Shown here: positions 24,879 through 34,848 of the stretch, piece by piece
Numbering within the stretch: position 1 is the stretch's first letter
How the letters are laid out: each line of letters starts with the position of its first letter
Assembly: GCF_004379255.2 (NCBI RefSeq)
Contig: NC_056042.1
Coordinates: 33,893,928 to 33,957,927 of the forward strand
DNA: 64,000 bases
Reading direction: 5' to 3'
Source: Salvia splendens
Taxonomy: Eukaryota; Streptophyta; Magnoliopsida; Lamiales; Lamiaceae
The notes under the pieces: model-generated
What the model saw: the letters and a program-made list of their open reading frames with translations, nothing else
Databases searched by the model: none
Told to the model about the DNA's origin: nothing
Translations under genes and position numbers: made by a program

Positions 24879-25155
24879 TACTCCATCTGTCCCGTTTTAA
24901 GAGTCCCGGTTGAGTTGGATACATGTTTTAAGAAAGTGTTTGAGTGTGTAATAAATAAATGTTGTAGTGGATGTTGGGACTCACTTTTAATTGAATGTGT
25001 AATAAATAAATATTGTAGTGGATGTTGGGGCCCACTTTTAATACTTTTTTATTTACTTTGTAGGTATTTTTTATTAGTTTATCCCAACCGGGACTCCTAA
25101 AGTGGGACGCCCAAAATTGATCAACCGGGACTCCTAAAGCGGGACGGAGGGAGTA
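24879..25155. mobile_element. Stowaway-type MITE with internal duplications
   Basis: TA at 24879-24880 and 25154-25155; ends CTCCATCTGTCCCGTTTTAA and the complement of AAAGCGGGACGGAGGGAG. Inside, a unit around GTGTAATAAATAAATGTTGT and the right terminal segment AACCGGGACTCCTAAAG are each present twice, so the right end is effectively doubled (25086 and 25122). Confidence 0.85.
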
Positions 25156-25279
25156 TATATTATGTTCGGGTTTGAATTTTATTCCTTTGATACAGAGGAG
25201 CATTTGGTTTAATTAATGAGTTAGTTGAAATTAAACGATTGACACTATGAAATAATTAATTCAACTTTATGGTGATAAA

Positions 25280-25534
25280 TACTCCCTTCGTTCTCGATTA
25301 ATTGTCACTTTTTGACCGGATACGAGTTTTAAGAAATGTAAAGAAAAGTTGGTTGAAAAAGTTAGTAGAATGTGAGACCCACTTTTTTATATTGGTTTTA
25401 TAATAAAATATGAGTGAAGTGAGTTAGTGGAATGCGAGACCTACTTACCATTTATAGTAAAAATGAGGTGTGACAATTATTAAGGGACGGACCAAAATAG
25501 AAAAGAGTGACAATTAATTGGGACTTAGGGAGTA
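25280..25534. mobile_element. Stowaway-type MITE
   Basis: TA at 25280-25281 and 25533-25534; ends CTCCCTTCGTTCTCGATTAA and the complement of TTAATTGGGACTTAGGGAG. Same family as 9460-9714 but inverted inside. Confidence 0.82.
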
Positions 25535-26323
25535 ACAATCAATTGGAAGATTAGAGTGTCCATCCTGCAATCCATCCCAAATTTGACCTATACATACCAA
25601 ATAATTAATATCAATAAAGTATGTAATTTAATTATTTTACTTAAGAAATTAAAACCCCATCTCATATTCATCTCTTTAATTATTTAATTATAGGACCTAC
25701 AACACTTTTTACTCCATCTCTTCATTAAAAGATAACATCTACAACCCTCAATCTTTTAATCATTTTTTCTCTTCACTATTCATAGATCCTATTAATTTAT
25801 TTCATTTTTTCTGATAAATTTAATTTATATTTAGATTAAATGTTATTTTATACTAAAATTCATAATTTTATTAAAAAATATAAAATAACATAGACAAAAA
25901 ATACGATAAATACATAATTGAAATAAAAAAGAGAAGGTTAAATCGGCTAATGGTTGCCAAATTTCGTCCGATTTTTATTATTCTAAAATTTTTTGGATTT
26001 ATTAAAAACGCTCCCAATCGTCCATATACTATATAAGTATTTATTTAAATTTTAAACTTATTTTTCTTTATATAATATCTGGGTCATTTGTATAGAATAT
26101 AATATATTATCATTATTCTGATTTCTAAACTTAGAAAAGTACTGTCTGTTTATGCGGCTGACAAGACAGCATCCATATTAATGGTGACTTTATGGTTCTA
26201 TTTAATCGTATTATTTGATTAATTGTATTGAATATAATACTAGTAATTTCCAAACTAAAAAAAGTTATGCTGCGTTTTGTGAGGATTTTGCTGCGTTTTG
26301 TCCACACTCGCACACAGCAGCCA
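25535..26323. other. AT-rich spacer, no gene seen
   Basis: Between a Stowaway MITE and the Pack-MULE. Once part of the FabZ upstream region before the MULE insertion. Confidence 0.4.
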
Positions 26324-26740
26324 TTCCCTAACGAGAAATTTCGGAATAAGGGTTTAAATTCGATGACCTTTCGTAATTAGGGATTCAATTCACTGACCTT
26401 TCGTAATTTGGGATGGAGGCATGCGTATTCTTCGTAATAAGGGATTTCTGATATTTTAGCTTATTTTTGTGCTTTTTTAATATTATTTCCCTCTAACCAT
26501 TTATCAATCGTCTAAATTACCCACTTCAAATTTTTACCAAAATTCTATAAAAATAGAATCAGCTCCACGATAACTCAACGGTCTTAATCTATTATAGTCC
26601 TCCTGTCCTGTTCAAGAAAATAAAATGTATGTCAACAACCGAATATATATTTACACATGCAAATACTAATGCTAGCACATATGCCTGGAATGTTAAAAGT
26701 AGAGGCGTGTCGTCGATTAATGGTTTCAATTAGTATTTAC

Positions 26741-26828
26741 CAGCAGTATCCCAGAGGCCTAGGTTGACGTTAGCACCATTTACGACAACATTTGCACTGA
26801 AATTATCAAATACACAGGGCACTACATC
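26741..26828 (-). pseudogene. Captured ROP GTPase exon 2 fragment
   Basis: On the minus strand the frame reads [16 protein letters not shown] then [14 protein letters not shown], the second exon of plant ROP/RAC small GTPases (switch I and the WDTAG motif). It ends at a GGTAAAT donor, so the capture kept the genomic exon-intron junction. It is in inverted order relative to the exon-1 piece. Confidence 0.85.
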
Positions 26829-27077
26829 GTCGATTACAGTAATCTCTCCTCTCCCCTTCGATTCATTACCTATTTCTCTCAATCCCCAATTTTATCTTCT
26901 CTTCCCACGCAGACATTTGCATTTCTCCCCCAAATTTTAATGCTTTATGCTTTGATTTGATTTCATTTCATTTCATTTTTCTAGGGTTCTCAAACATGTT
27001 TGATCATTCCCATTCACATTCACATTCACATTCACATTCACCATCACTGATCAATTTCTCCATTTGCTCGAAGAATA

Positions 27078-27155
27078 ATGAGCGCCGCTTCTAAATTCGT
27101 AAAGTGCGTCACCGTCGGTCTATTGATTTCCTACACCAGCAACACCTTCCCCACG
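27078..27155 (+). pseudogene. Captured ROP GTPase exon 1 fragment, P-loop deleted
   Basis: Starts ATGAGCGCCGCTTC and reads MSAASKFVKCVTVG, then jumps at about 27116 to LLISYTSNTFPT and a GT donor. About 8 codons that encode the GDGAVGKTC nucleotide-binding loop are missing, with a frame change, so no active GTPase can be made. The preceding CT-rich stretch (26840-27070) may be the donor gene's 5' UTR. Confidence 0.85.
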
Positions 27156-27583
27156 GTCTGCATTTCTTTCAATCCATTGCTATATTCACTTGCAGATTCT
27201 ATTTTTGTAGAATTTTGGTAAGAATTTGAAGGGGGTAATTTAGACGATTGATAAATGGTTAAAGGGAAATAATATTAAAAATGCACATAAATAAGCTAAA
27301 ATATCAGAAATCCCTTATTACGAAGAATACGCATGCCTCGATCCCGAATTACGAAAGGTCACTGAATTGAATCATTAATTACTAAAGGTCAGTGAATTTA
27401 AACTCTTATTCTGAAATTTCTCTTCCCTAAGACAATGATTCACCAATCACCACCATTGTAGGCTGGTAGACTGTAGTGAAATCTCGGTTTCTCCGCCCTC
27501 GTTTATTTCGCCTTCTTCCCTTAACAACGTACTACTATTCCTTCACTCTCCTCACAAACATTTTGTCGAACACTCCGCCGACA

Positions 27584-29502
27584 ATGGCGTCTTCTGTCCT
27601 CCCGAATTCTCTCTTCTCCACTCTCACTTCTCCACACTCCCCAACACTCGAGAATGCACAGCCACCGCTTTCCGCCTCCGTTAAGCAGCCTTACGCCATC
27701 TGCAGTTCACACGGCGTCGCCGCCAATTTCAACAAACCCCGCCGTAGTTTCACCGCTGCCTGCGCCGCCTCTGATGACCACCCCTCCTCCGCCGAGCTTC
27801 CGATTGAATTGAGTATGTTATCTCTTGTTTAACTTCTTCACTTTGATGTTTGCAATTTCTTACCAATTTATGGCTTCAGGGTACCCTGCGTTTCCAACAG
27901 TCATGGATATTAATCAGATTCGGGATATCTTGCCTCACAGGTTAGTTTTTATTTTATTTTTTGTGTTAATTGCATTCCTAGCTCAGTGTTGTTTAATTTC
28001 TAAAATTGATTGTTAATGTTTTTGGTTTGTAGATTTCCGTTTCTGCTGGTGGATAGAGTGATTGAGTACACACCTGGTGTGTCTGTTGTTGCTATTAAGA
28101 ATGTGACTATCAATGATAATTTCTTCCCCGGCCATTTTCCGGAGAGGCCGATTATGCCTGGCGTGCTCATGGTTGAGGTAAACCAATGTGATTACAGTAT
28201 TGAATTTGTATCGGCTGTGAAACCGTAGCTTATCTATTATCGAGCTTTTTATGATTATGGATGCACATAGTCTCTAATGCTCGAGTATCAGGAAGTTTTT
28301 GCACCTCTGATGACAAGGGTTTATGTTCAGATTGTTGATACATGATTCATAATTTTGCTGCATTGACATCATGTTTATGCTTCTAAGTAGTGCATTGTAT
28401 TGGCTGTAAAATCGTATTTTATGATGTTTATCTAGGCTCATATTTTGTATGATTATGGATGCAACTATCGTCTCTGATGCTCGAGCATCAGTCACTTTTT
28501 GTACCCCTGACGACAAGAGTTTTTTTTTATGTTTGGATTGTTGATGCAGGATTTGTAGTTTTTGATGCGTTGACATCATATTTATGCTTCTAAGTAGTGG
28601 CTGATTAGTTGCTACAACCAAATACTTAAGACACCTGATGGATATTGCACACACGCAGTCTTTGAGTTTCCGAATTTGTTTTTCTTTGCATTCTTTGCGT
28701 ATCTCGTTCTTGTAAATTTCGTATCAATGCAGTAGTTGTATTGGTAAAACTCCCTTCTATATGCTACTTAATCCATTGCCTCAGACGTAACTTCATCAAG
28801 TAGTTTACTGGAGGTCAAAATGTAACTGGCTCGTTTAATATTATTTGCTAATTCACTCGTTTATTTGTTTATCATTCTCTTAAGAAATGATCATTGATCA
28901 CCGTTCAGTCCAAAGGCTGAAAATTTCAATGTAGGAATTACATTCATTTGTATCTTCAACTAGCTCTTATTATCTGTTTTGCAAGTTACAATTTTGTAAT
29001 TTGTCAGTGGTTAGGTCTTTCACATATTCCTTGTTTTATTTTCCTGTAGCTGCTGATGTTTTGTTTGTTATAAAATGCATTGATTTGTGTATTATTCTAA
29101 GTTGGGAAATGATTGTGTAGGTTCCTTTCTGAAGTGGTTTTTCTTTGATTAGCATTTGAAAGTCTTAACACTCTTTAACTTAGAACTACCTTCTCCCCAA
29201 GACTCATAGCTTCGAAAATAATAACATGCACGTGTTACTGTTTTATCTAGGCGATGGCTCAGGTTGGAGGCATAGTTATGCTACAGCCGGAGGTGGGAGG
29301 GTCGAGCAGCAGTTTCTTCTTTGCTGGAATCGACAAAGTAAGATTCCGGAAGCCGGTGATAGCAGGAGATACATTAGTGATGAGAATGAACCTTGTGAAG
29401 CTGCAGAAACGCTTCGGAATAGCAAAGTTGGAAGGCAAAGCTTACGTTGGCGGAGAAGTGGCTTGTGAAGGTGAATTCTTGATGGCTATGGGTAACTCGT
29501 AA
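27584..29502 (+). CDS. 3-hydroxyacyl-ACP dehydratase FabZ, plastid
   Basis: Exons 27584-27812, 27880-27940, 28033-28177 and 29251-29502 give 228 residues. The first 70 or so residues are Ser/Ala/Pro-rich and basic ([17 protein letters not shown] ... CAASDDHP), a chloroplast transit peptide. The hot-dog dehydratase core follows: [20 protein letters not shown], catalytic His in [19 protein letters not shown], and catalytic Glu in EAMAQVGG, which sits exactly across the exon 3/4 junction. FabZ removes water from 3-hydroxyacyl-ACP in type II fatty-acid synthesis in plastids. A MULE ends 152 bases upstream of the start, so the promoter may include TE sequence. Intron 3 is 1.07 kb and holds a tandem duplication. 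Confidence 0.93.
28196..28600 (+). repeat. Diverged tandem duplication in FabZ intron 3
   Basis: Two units of about 200 bases. Shared landmarks are TATGATTATGGATGCA, ATGCTCGAG(T/C)ATCAG, GACGACAAG/GATGACAAG and GACATCATGTTTATGCTTCTAAGTAGTG-like text at about 28362-28394 and again at 28571-28600. Noncoding. Confidence 0.75.
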
Positions 29503-30058
29503 ATGATTCACCAACAATAGCTTGTGTTTCTTTCTATTCATCTTCTTATATCTTTGCTGAGCAGAATCTGGTGATTGCTTTAGCTGTCTAATTTAGTTGT
29601 AGTCAAAATAGCCCTCTTCATTGAATTGTTTGTAAGAGGCAAAAACTGTTCAAAGTCTTCGATCTTCAATGCTAATAACGAGTTATGTTCGCCCACGACT
29701 CATCCGCGACATGGTGTTGTCGCCCGTCAGGCATGGAGGATGAATTCTGTTGCTTACGTCTTTTGAATAATTCCGTCACCAAGGTTCGTGTAAAAACTTA
29801 ACAAATTCTGGTTTGTTAAGCAACTTTGAAAATTGGTAGTAAAAACTATGAATTTCAACATTTTTCTGTTATATGACAAGAATTCATAGTTTTTCTATAC
29901 TACTACTAAAGGGTTCACACAATCGTGTAAATCTTTGATTTCCAAGACACAAACATTAGACAATTGAGTAAACTCCCAAATCAATGATCGATCAATAATT
30001 AAACTCTCTACATTGCAAACGTTTGTTTACACAACATTAATAATGTCACAGTTGAAGC
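29503..30058. other. Convergent 3' flanks of FabZ and LHCB6
   Basis: Holds the two 3' UTRs. A short inverted repeat AAAAACTATGAATT...AATTCATAGTTTTT lies at about 29842-29898, a possible shared 3'-end hairpin. Confidence 0.4.
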
Positions 30059-31018
30059 TTACAAGCCAAGGGCTCCAAGGGGTGTCTTCCCTTGGCCAGC
30101 CTCAAAGTAGAAGATGAGCATAGCTACCATAGCAAGCCTCGCGTGCTTGATCTCGGCTAGCTTCAATCTGTCGAGCTTCTCCTCGTCCGGGATGTACGCT
30201 CCATCCTTGAGTGTCCCGGCGAACCCTAGCGGGTCGAAGAACTTCCCGCCAGGGTAGCCCTGCTCTCCGGTGGCATTGGAGAAGTTCTCTGCAGTCCTCG
30301 ACCACGGGGTCGCCCACTCCACTGACTGGGACTCCGGGTTGAAGAAGTCCACCCATCTCTTGCTCTCGACCCACCCCATCAGGAGTAGTTGCGTCCCGAG
30401 CAGGGTCCCGAATGAGAAGGGCGCCACGGCCCCGGGGGCTGCACCAGCCTCGAACCATGGGATGCCGCTCCATGCCTGCCCCACAAAGATGCCTAAGACT
30501 GCTGCCATCGCCCACCGCCCGTGGATCAACTCCGCCTCCCGGTACCATTTCAAGAACGCCGGGTCCTTTCCAAGCCCCAACGGGTCGAAGCCGTAGTCGC
30601 CAGGTAGCCTGCATTGTAACCATGTGTTTACTTTGTGTGGTAGGACAAATATTTTTACAATAAAATATCTAAACAAATTCAAAAGTCTCTCCCTATTAAT
30701 AATAAGGTTATTTGCATGTAAGAATAAGAAAATATTAAAAGTTCGTGTATTTACAAGCAAATAACCACTAATAATACAACACATTTTCTAGCTAGCGACT
30801 TACGAGCCATCGAGCCAGTCGGGGTCGACCAAGCTGCCGCCACCCTTCACGGCAGGGATCCAAGACTTCTTAGGGGCGGCGATGGCGGCCACCACGATCA
30901 GCCTCTTGGGGGAGGCGGCGCCACCAGCCCGGGCGGCGATGGGGGCCGACAAGAGAGCTTGGCTCTTCTTGCCACCGGTCAAGAAGCCATTTACCAATGC
31001 AGCTGAAGTGGAAGCCAT
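30059..31018 (-). CDS. LHCB6: Chlorophyll a/b-binding protein CP24 (LHCB6)
   Basis: Two exons, 31018-30804 and 30608-30059, 254 residues. CP24 is the monomeric minor antenna of photosystem II that links LHCII trimers to the core in the thylakoid membrane. The first 45 or so residues are a transit peptide ([24 protein letters not shown]). The CP24-specific start of the mature protein [24 protein letters not shown] is followed by [20 protein letters not shown]. Chlorophyll-ligand helices read [11 protein letters not shown] (helix B) and [10 protein letters not shown] (helix C-terminal). Only these two ligand helices plus [16 protein letters not shown] are present and the C-terminus stops at KTPLGALGL, which is the short form expected for CP24. 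Confidence 0.96.
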
Positions 31019-31243
31019 CTCTTCTTCTCCACTCTTTCAATTATTTTGTAAATAGATTGATAGCAAAGAGTGTGGATTGCCAAAATGTAAGAGGAAAAAT
31101 AGGTATAAAAGGCAAATGGTGAAATGAAGGAAATCGAAAGATGAGTCTTGTGGGGTGCCAAGTAGGATTCATGATATGCAAGGGATAGATTGTTAGATTT
31201 TGAACCAATCAGATTGACAAATCCATCCTCACCTTAAATGCCT

Positions 31244-31251
31244 CCACGTGG
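31244..31251. promoter_or_regulatory. G-box (CCACGTGG) upstream of LHCB6
   Basis: Palindromic CCACGTGG about 226 bases before the LHCB6 start codon. G-boxes bind bZIP/bHLH factors such as HY5 and PIFs and are common in light-regulated promoters. A GATA-type site (AAGGGATAGATTG) lies at about 31178. Function here is inferred from position. Confidence 0.6.
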
Positions 31252-31959
31252 ACCACTAGTTTTTCATTATTTGTTTATTCATTTTTTTTTCATGTGAAAT
31301 GATGGTAGAGTTTTAAACTACAGAAAATCTTGTTACTAATGCTATGATCTTGGGATGTTTGCTCGACATTATATTAGATTTGAATAGTTCGACTTTTTTT
31401 TATAATATGGACTTTTATCATATTTATCTAATCTACGGATTGGAAAATTTTAGAATGAAATAGTCTATTTGTCCCACTATAAGTGACTTGTATTCTTTTT
31501 TAGGTTGTATTTTCTAAAGTGAATCATTTACTTTTTTTAACACCATACACAATTACTCTATTTTACTACATCATTACTCATCTACTTATTCTCTCCCCAT
31601 TCACTCCTGAAAATATTTACAATCAGAAGGTATGGTATTGCAATCGGAACAAAATTCTGAATGTAAAAGTTGTCATCCCAGTCAACTCAAGATTGTGGAC
31701 TAAGTTTTTTTTTTTAACAAAGAGGACCAATAACTTGAATTGAGGAAAAATGTGTGACCAACTAAAAATAGCACTTCATCCCTAGATTAGTAAGTAACAC
31801 ATACAACATTAATTACAAAACCATAGGTAACATGTGGACTATTTTTTGTGTATGAATCAAAATAAAAAATAACGTCTATTGATTGTGGACGAAGTCACGA
31901 AATTAATATATATGTGAATGCTGGCGTTGGAGCTGCTCCAGGTATATATGTGAATTAAA
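31252..31959. other. LHCB6 distal upstream region
   Basis: No gene seen. CCCACTATAAGTGACTTG near 31472 resembles a degraded Stowaway end. Confidence 0.35.
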
Positions 31960-32414
31960 CTATTAAACAATGTTTTAAAAACCGGACCGGACCGACCGGT
32001 TCAACCGGTTCAACCGCGAACCGCTAGGTGGTCCGGTCCGGTTAGCACTATAAAACCAGTGACATGTTCAACCGCTATGAACCGCCGAAACCGGCCGTCC
32101 GGACCGGTCTGGCCGGGAACCGGAAACCGGTTCCAATGCTTTTCAAAATTTTATTCTAAAATTTTGGCCTTGATAGTGGGTCGAACTCAAGAGTTCCCGG
32201 TGAACTTACCAACAATTATACATAAATATTAAATTTTTTATTTATAATAACTTACTACTAGTATAATTTATATATTTAATTATATTTGTTGATAAAAAGT
32301 TAATAAAATTCTATCATTCACTAAAATGGTTCGACCAGTGAACCGGTTGAACCAGTGAACCAGTAATGACGCCAGTTCGCTTGCCGGTCCGGATTTTAAA
32401 ACATTGCTATTAAA
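31960..32414. mobile_element. hAT-type MITE
   Basis: Element 31968-32406 with a perfect 8-bp target duplication CTATTAAA at 31960-31967 and 32407-32414. Terminal inverted repeats are CAATGTTTTAAAAACCGGAC and the complement of CCGGTCCGGATTTTAAAACATTG. The interior is a series of CCGGTT/AACCGG words and has no frame. An 8-bp duplication with CA...TG ends fits hAT. Confidence 0.9.
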
Positions 32415-33068
32415 CATATTTTCTGTAATCTGTTGGATTAAATATTTATTTGGGTATAGTTTAATGATTTTTTTTCTTAAATAAAATCCATTTAATTGAT
32501 AATAATAGGGTTTAGATTTTTTTCTTTTATATGGAATATCAATAATAATTTCTAATATAAAAATGTGAAAAGTGGTAATACGTCTATAAAGATATTTGAG
32601 CATTTAATCAGACTGTTTTTATGGTTTGTTGTTCGGTTCAAATAAAAGTCGATTTATATATTAATAATAGTAAAATATTTAATTAATTTATGAAAGTAAA
32701 TTTCTTCTAATAAAATCAATTTATTTATTTATGATCTTTCCAATAAAATCGATTTATTTATTAATTATTTAGTGAAATAGTATTTCATTAATTTATAAAA
32801 GCATAACTTTCATAAAAAAAATCTAATAATTAAATTTAGCAAAATGTTTATTTCGTTTATAAAAACACAAAATATTAAACTTTTCGTTGAAGTCAAGTCA
32901 TATCTCTTTAAATAAATACAAAAGGATACTAATTTAATAACCCAAGTAGATTTGAGCACTAGTTTATATTTGTTGAACATATAAATTTTTTTTTTATGAT
33001 CGACTATATTGGATTGCTTATTTTATTCCCTTTGTTAATTCTTGACATGTTTTGTTTTTGTGGTGTAG

Positions 33069-33244
33069 CTCTTTCTCCACTAGCATTATCTCCGAGCTCC
33101 ATTGCGGGGGCTCCGGCACCGAGCTTCGGAGGTAACGAAGGCGCTCCGGCCCCATCTCACGGTAGCTCGGGATCGTTGGTTCATATAAACTCCTGGGAGT
33201 TTCTCGTATTTTTGGGTGTAATAGCATCATTCGGTTTATTTTGA
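33069..33244 (+). CDS. Possible terminal exon of an AGP-like GPI-anchored peptide
   Basis: After a good acceptor (TTTTTGTGGTGTAG at 33055-33068) a frame encodes LSPLALSPSSIAGAPAPSF, then GAPAPSHGSSG and a hydrophobic end INSWEFLVFLGVIASFGLF. Pro-Ala/Ser-Pro motifs followed by a C-terminal hydrophobic tail are typical of arabinogalactan peptides that receive a GPI anchor. No upstream exon with a signal peptide was found, so this may be an orphan exon or a pseudogene; the open frame alone starts at 32996. Confidence 0.35.
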
Positions 33245-33867
33245 GAGGATCCTTGTTTCAAATTGATATACTACTACTAGTCATGGGATATTTAGTGGCA
33301 ATTGTATTTCTAGTAGATATTATTATGTGGGCTATTACTACTCTTGAGATTTCTATGAACACCTTGTTTTAAAAAATTTGAGTTTCATGTGATATGATTT
33401 ATTTTTTCATTGAGGGATGTTTATTAGAAAACGTTTTTTTACTATTTAAATTATTTAAAATGACGTGTGTATAGTTTATTTGACATAAATAAATCCTAAA
33501 TTAAATCGAAGTCGTAATTAAATTCAGAATATAATCTAAAAAAGATGGAAGTTATATGGTATAAATATATATATGAAAAATAGAAAAAAATACAAATAAC
33601 TTTATATGTAAATCGAAAATGGTAAAAAAAAAATAATTCAGCATTCTCATTAATTATTGGTATTAATCATTAGCATTCTCCCGTCCGTGTTATTTTGGTT
33701 ATTAGATTCCATATATTTATATATGGCAAAATTATGTAACTTTTGCTAAACCCTGTTTTAAATATGGTAATTATTCCACGTATAAAATTAAGATTAGAAT
33801 ATGGTTTACTATTGTTCGATCCTCTTTGGAATAAGGTATTTATTATATTCAATTTATAAATTATAAA

Positions 33868-33870
<3 letters not shown>

Positions 33871-33900
<30 letters not shown>
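33871..33900. repeat. (TC)15 microsatellite
   Basis: Pure TC run about 20 bases upstream of the CAF1 TATA-like box. CT-rich tracts near plant transcription start sites are common. Confidence 0.9.
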
Positions 33901-33902
<2 letters not shown>

Positions 33903-33921
33903 ACTTTCTCTCTCCGTAACC

Positions 33922-33929
33922 TATTTAAA
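33922..33929 (+). promoter_or_regulatory. TATA-like box of CAF1
   Basis: TATTTAAA 77 bases upstream of the start codon at 34006. Confidence 0.5.
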
Positions 33930-34005
33930 GAGCTCTGCAAACTCCTCCTCCCCCAAAAGCCCCTAATTTCCCATCAAAACCCTAAACCTCAAATCCCTCC
34001 GATCA

Positions 34006-34848
34006 ATGGCGGAAATCGAGATCCGTAAGGTTTGGGCGAGCAATCTCGAGTCGGAAATCTGTCTAATCCAAGGCTTCCTCCACCAATTCCCGATCATCTC
34101 CATGGACACCGAGTACCCCGGCACCGTCTTCACGATCAAAACCACCGACATCACGAAGCACCTCCTCTCCTCCCTCTCCGCCGCCGACACCTACGCCGTG
34201 ATGAAGCGCAACGTCGACGCCCTCCGCCTGATCCAGCTCGGCCTCACCCTCTCCGACTCCTCCGGCGCCCTCCCCCTCCACGACGGCCGCCGCGTCGGCG
34301 CCTGGGAGTTCAACTTCGCCGATTTCGACTCCGCCTCCGACCTCCACAACCCCGACTCCCTCTCCCTCCTCCGCCGCCAGGGCATCGACTTCGCCCAGAA
34401 CCGCCTCGCCGGCGTCGACTCCCGCTCCTTCGCCCTCCACTTCAAGCTCTCCGGCCTCGCCTTCCTCCGCCGCGCCGTGTGGGTGACGTTCCACGGCGCC
34501 TACGACCTAGGGTTCATGGTGAAGATCCTCACCGGGCGCCGCCTCCCCGACTCCCTCGCGGAGTTTGTGGGGCTCGTGAACGCCCACCTCGGGCCGAGGG
34601 TGTACGACGCGAAGCCCATGGCGAGGGCGTGCGGGCTGCACGGGGGGCTCGAGGCGATCGGGAAGGGGATGGGCCTCGAGCGTGCCCTCGGGAGGAGCCA
34701 CCAGGCCGGATCAGATAGCTTGCTCACAATGCTGGTTTTTGTGGAATTGATGAAGAAATTTGGGAAAGAGGAGCAGATTATGGAGGAGTTTAATTATGTG
34801 TTTTTTGGATTGACTGAAACTCTGCTTCACTTTGAAGGTGTTCATTGA
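34006..34848 (+). CDS. CCR4-associated factor 1 (CAF1/POP2) deadenylase
   Basis: Intronless, 280 residues, the usual length of plant CAF1 proteins. It is a DEDDh-type 3'-5' exonuclease of the CCR4-NOT complex that shortens mRNA poly(A) tails. Active-site residues are visible: D34 and E36 in ISMDTEYPG, D167 in FHGAYDLGFM, and H232/D237 in SHQAGSDSLLT. The opening IRKVWASNLESEICLI is also diagnostic. Intronless CAF1 genes in plants are often stress-inducible (the CAF1-9/-11 type). The GC content is high in the first 700 bases, with strong C/G third positions, then drops sharply at about 34720. This makes long false frames on other phases. Confidence 0.94.
   Translation: MAEIEIRKVWASNLESEICLIQGFLHQFPIISMDTEYPGTVFTIKTTDITKHLLSSLSAADTYAVMKRNVDALRLIQLGLTLSDSSGALPLHDGRRVGAWEFNFADFDSASDLHNPDSLSLLRRQGIDFAQNRLAGVDSRSFALHFKLSGLAFLRRAVWVTFHGAYDLGFMVKILTGRRLPDSLAEFVGLVNAHLGPRVYDAKPMARACGLHGGLEAIGKGMGLERALGRSHQAGSDSLLTMLVFVELMKKFGKEEQIMEEFNYVFFGLTETLLHFEGVH

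Larger units (their letters stand above)
26324..27431. mobile_element. Pack-MULE with ROP GTPase fragments
   Basis: Mutator-like element at 26333-27422 with long terminal inverted repeats of about 210-230 bases (left GAGAAATTTCGGAATAAGGG, right its near complement ending CTGAAATTTCTC). The 9-bp target duplication is TTCCCTAAC at 26324-26332 versus TTCCCTAAG at 27423-27431, with one mismatch. The interior holds no transposase but two pieces of a ROP/RAC GTPase gene. The same TIR family occurs at 51460-52602. The right end stands 152 bases before the FabZ start codon. Confidence 0.88.
32415..33995. other. AT-rich spacer before CAF1
   Basis: Apart from the small secreted-protein-like exon (33069-33244) and the CT microsatellite, no signal. 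Confidence 0.4.

Noticed and set aside
32160..32200. tRNA-like text GTGGGTCGAACTCAAGAG
   Set aside because: It lies inside the hAT MITE and cannot be folded into a full cloverleaf; the B-box-like word is coincidental.
34032..34718. 228-codon Pro/Arg-rich frame overlapping CAF1, and an acidic frame on the other strand
   Set aside because: Produced by the C/G-rich third positions of the CAF1 gene. The CAF1 frame carries the complete active site, so the others are by-products.
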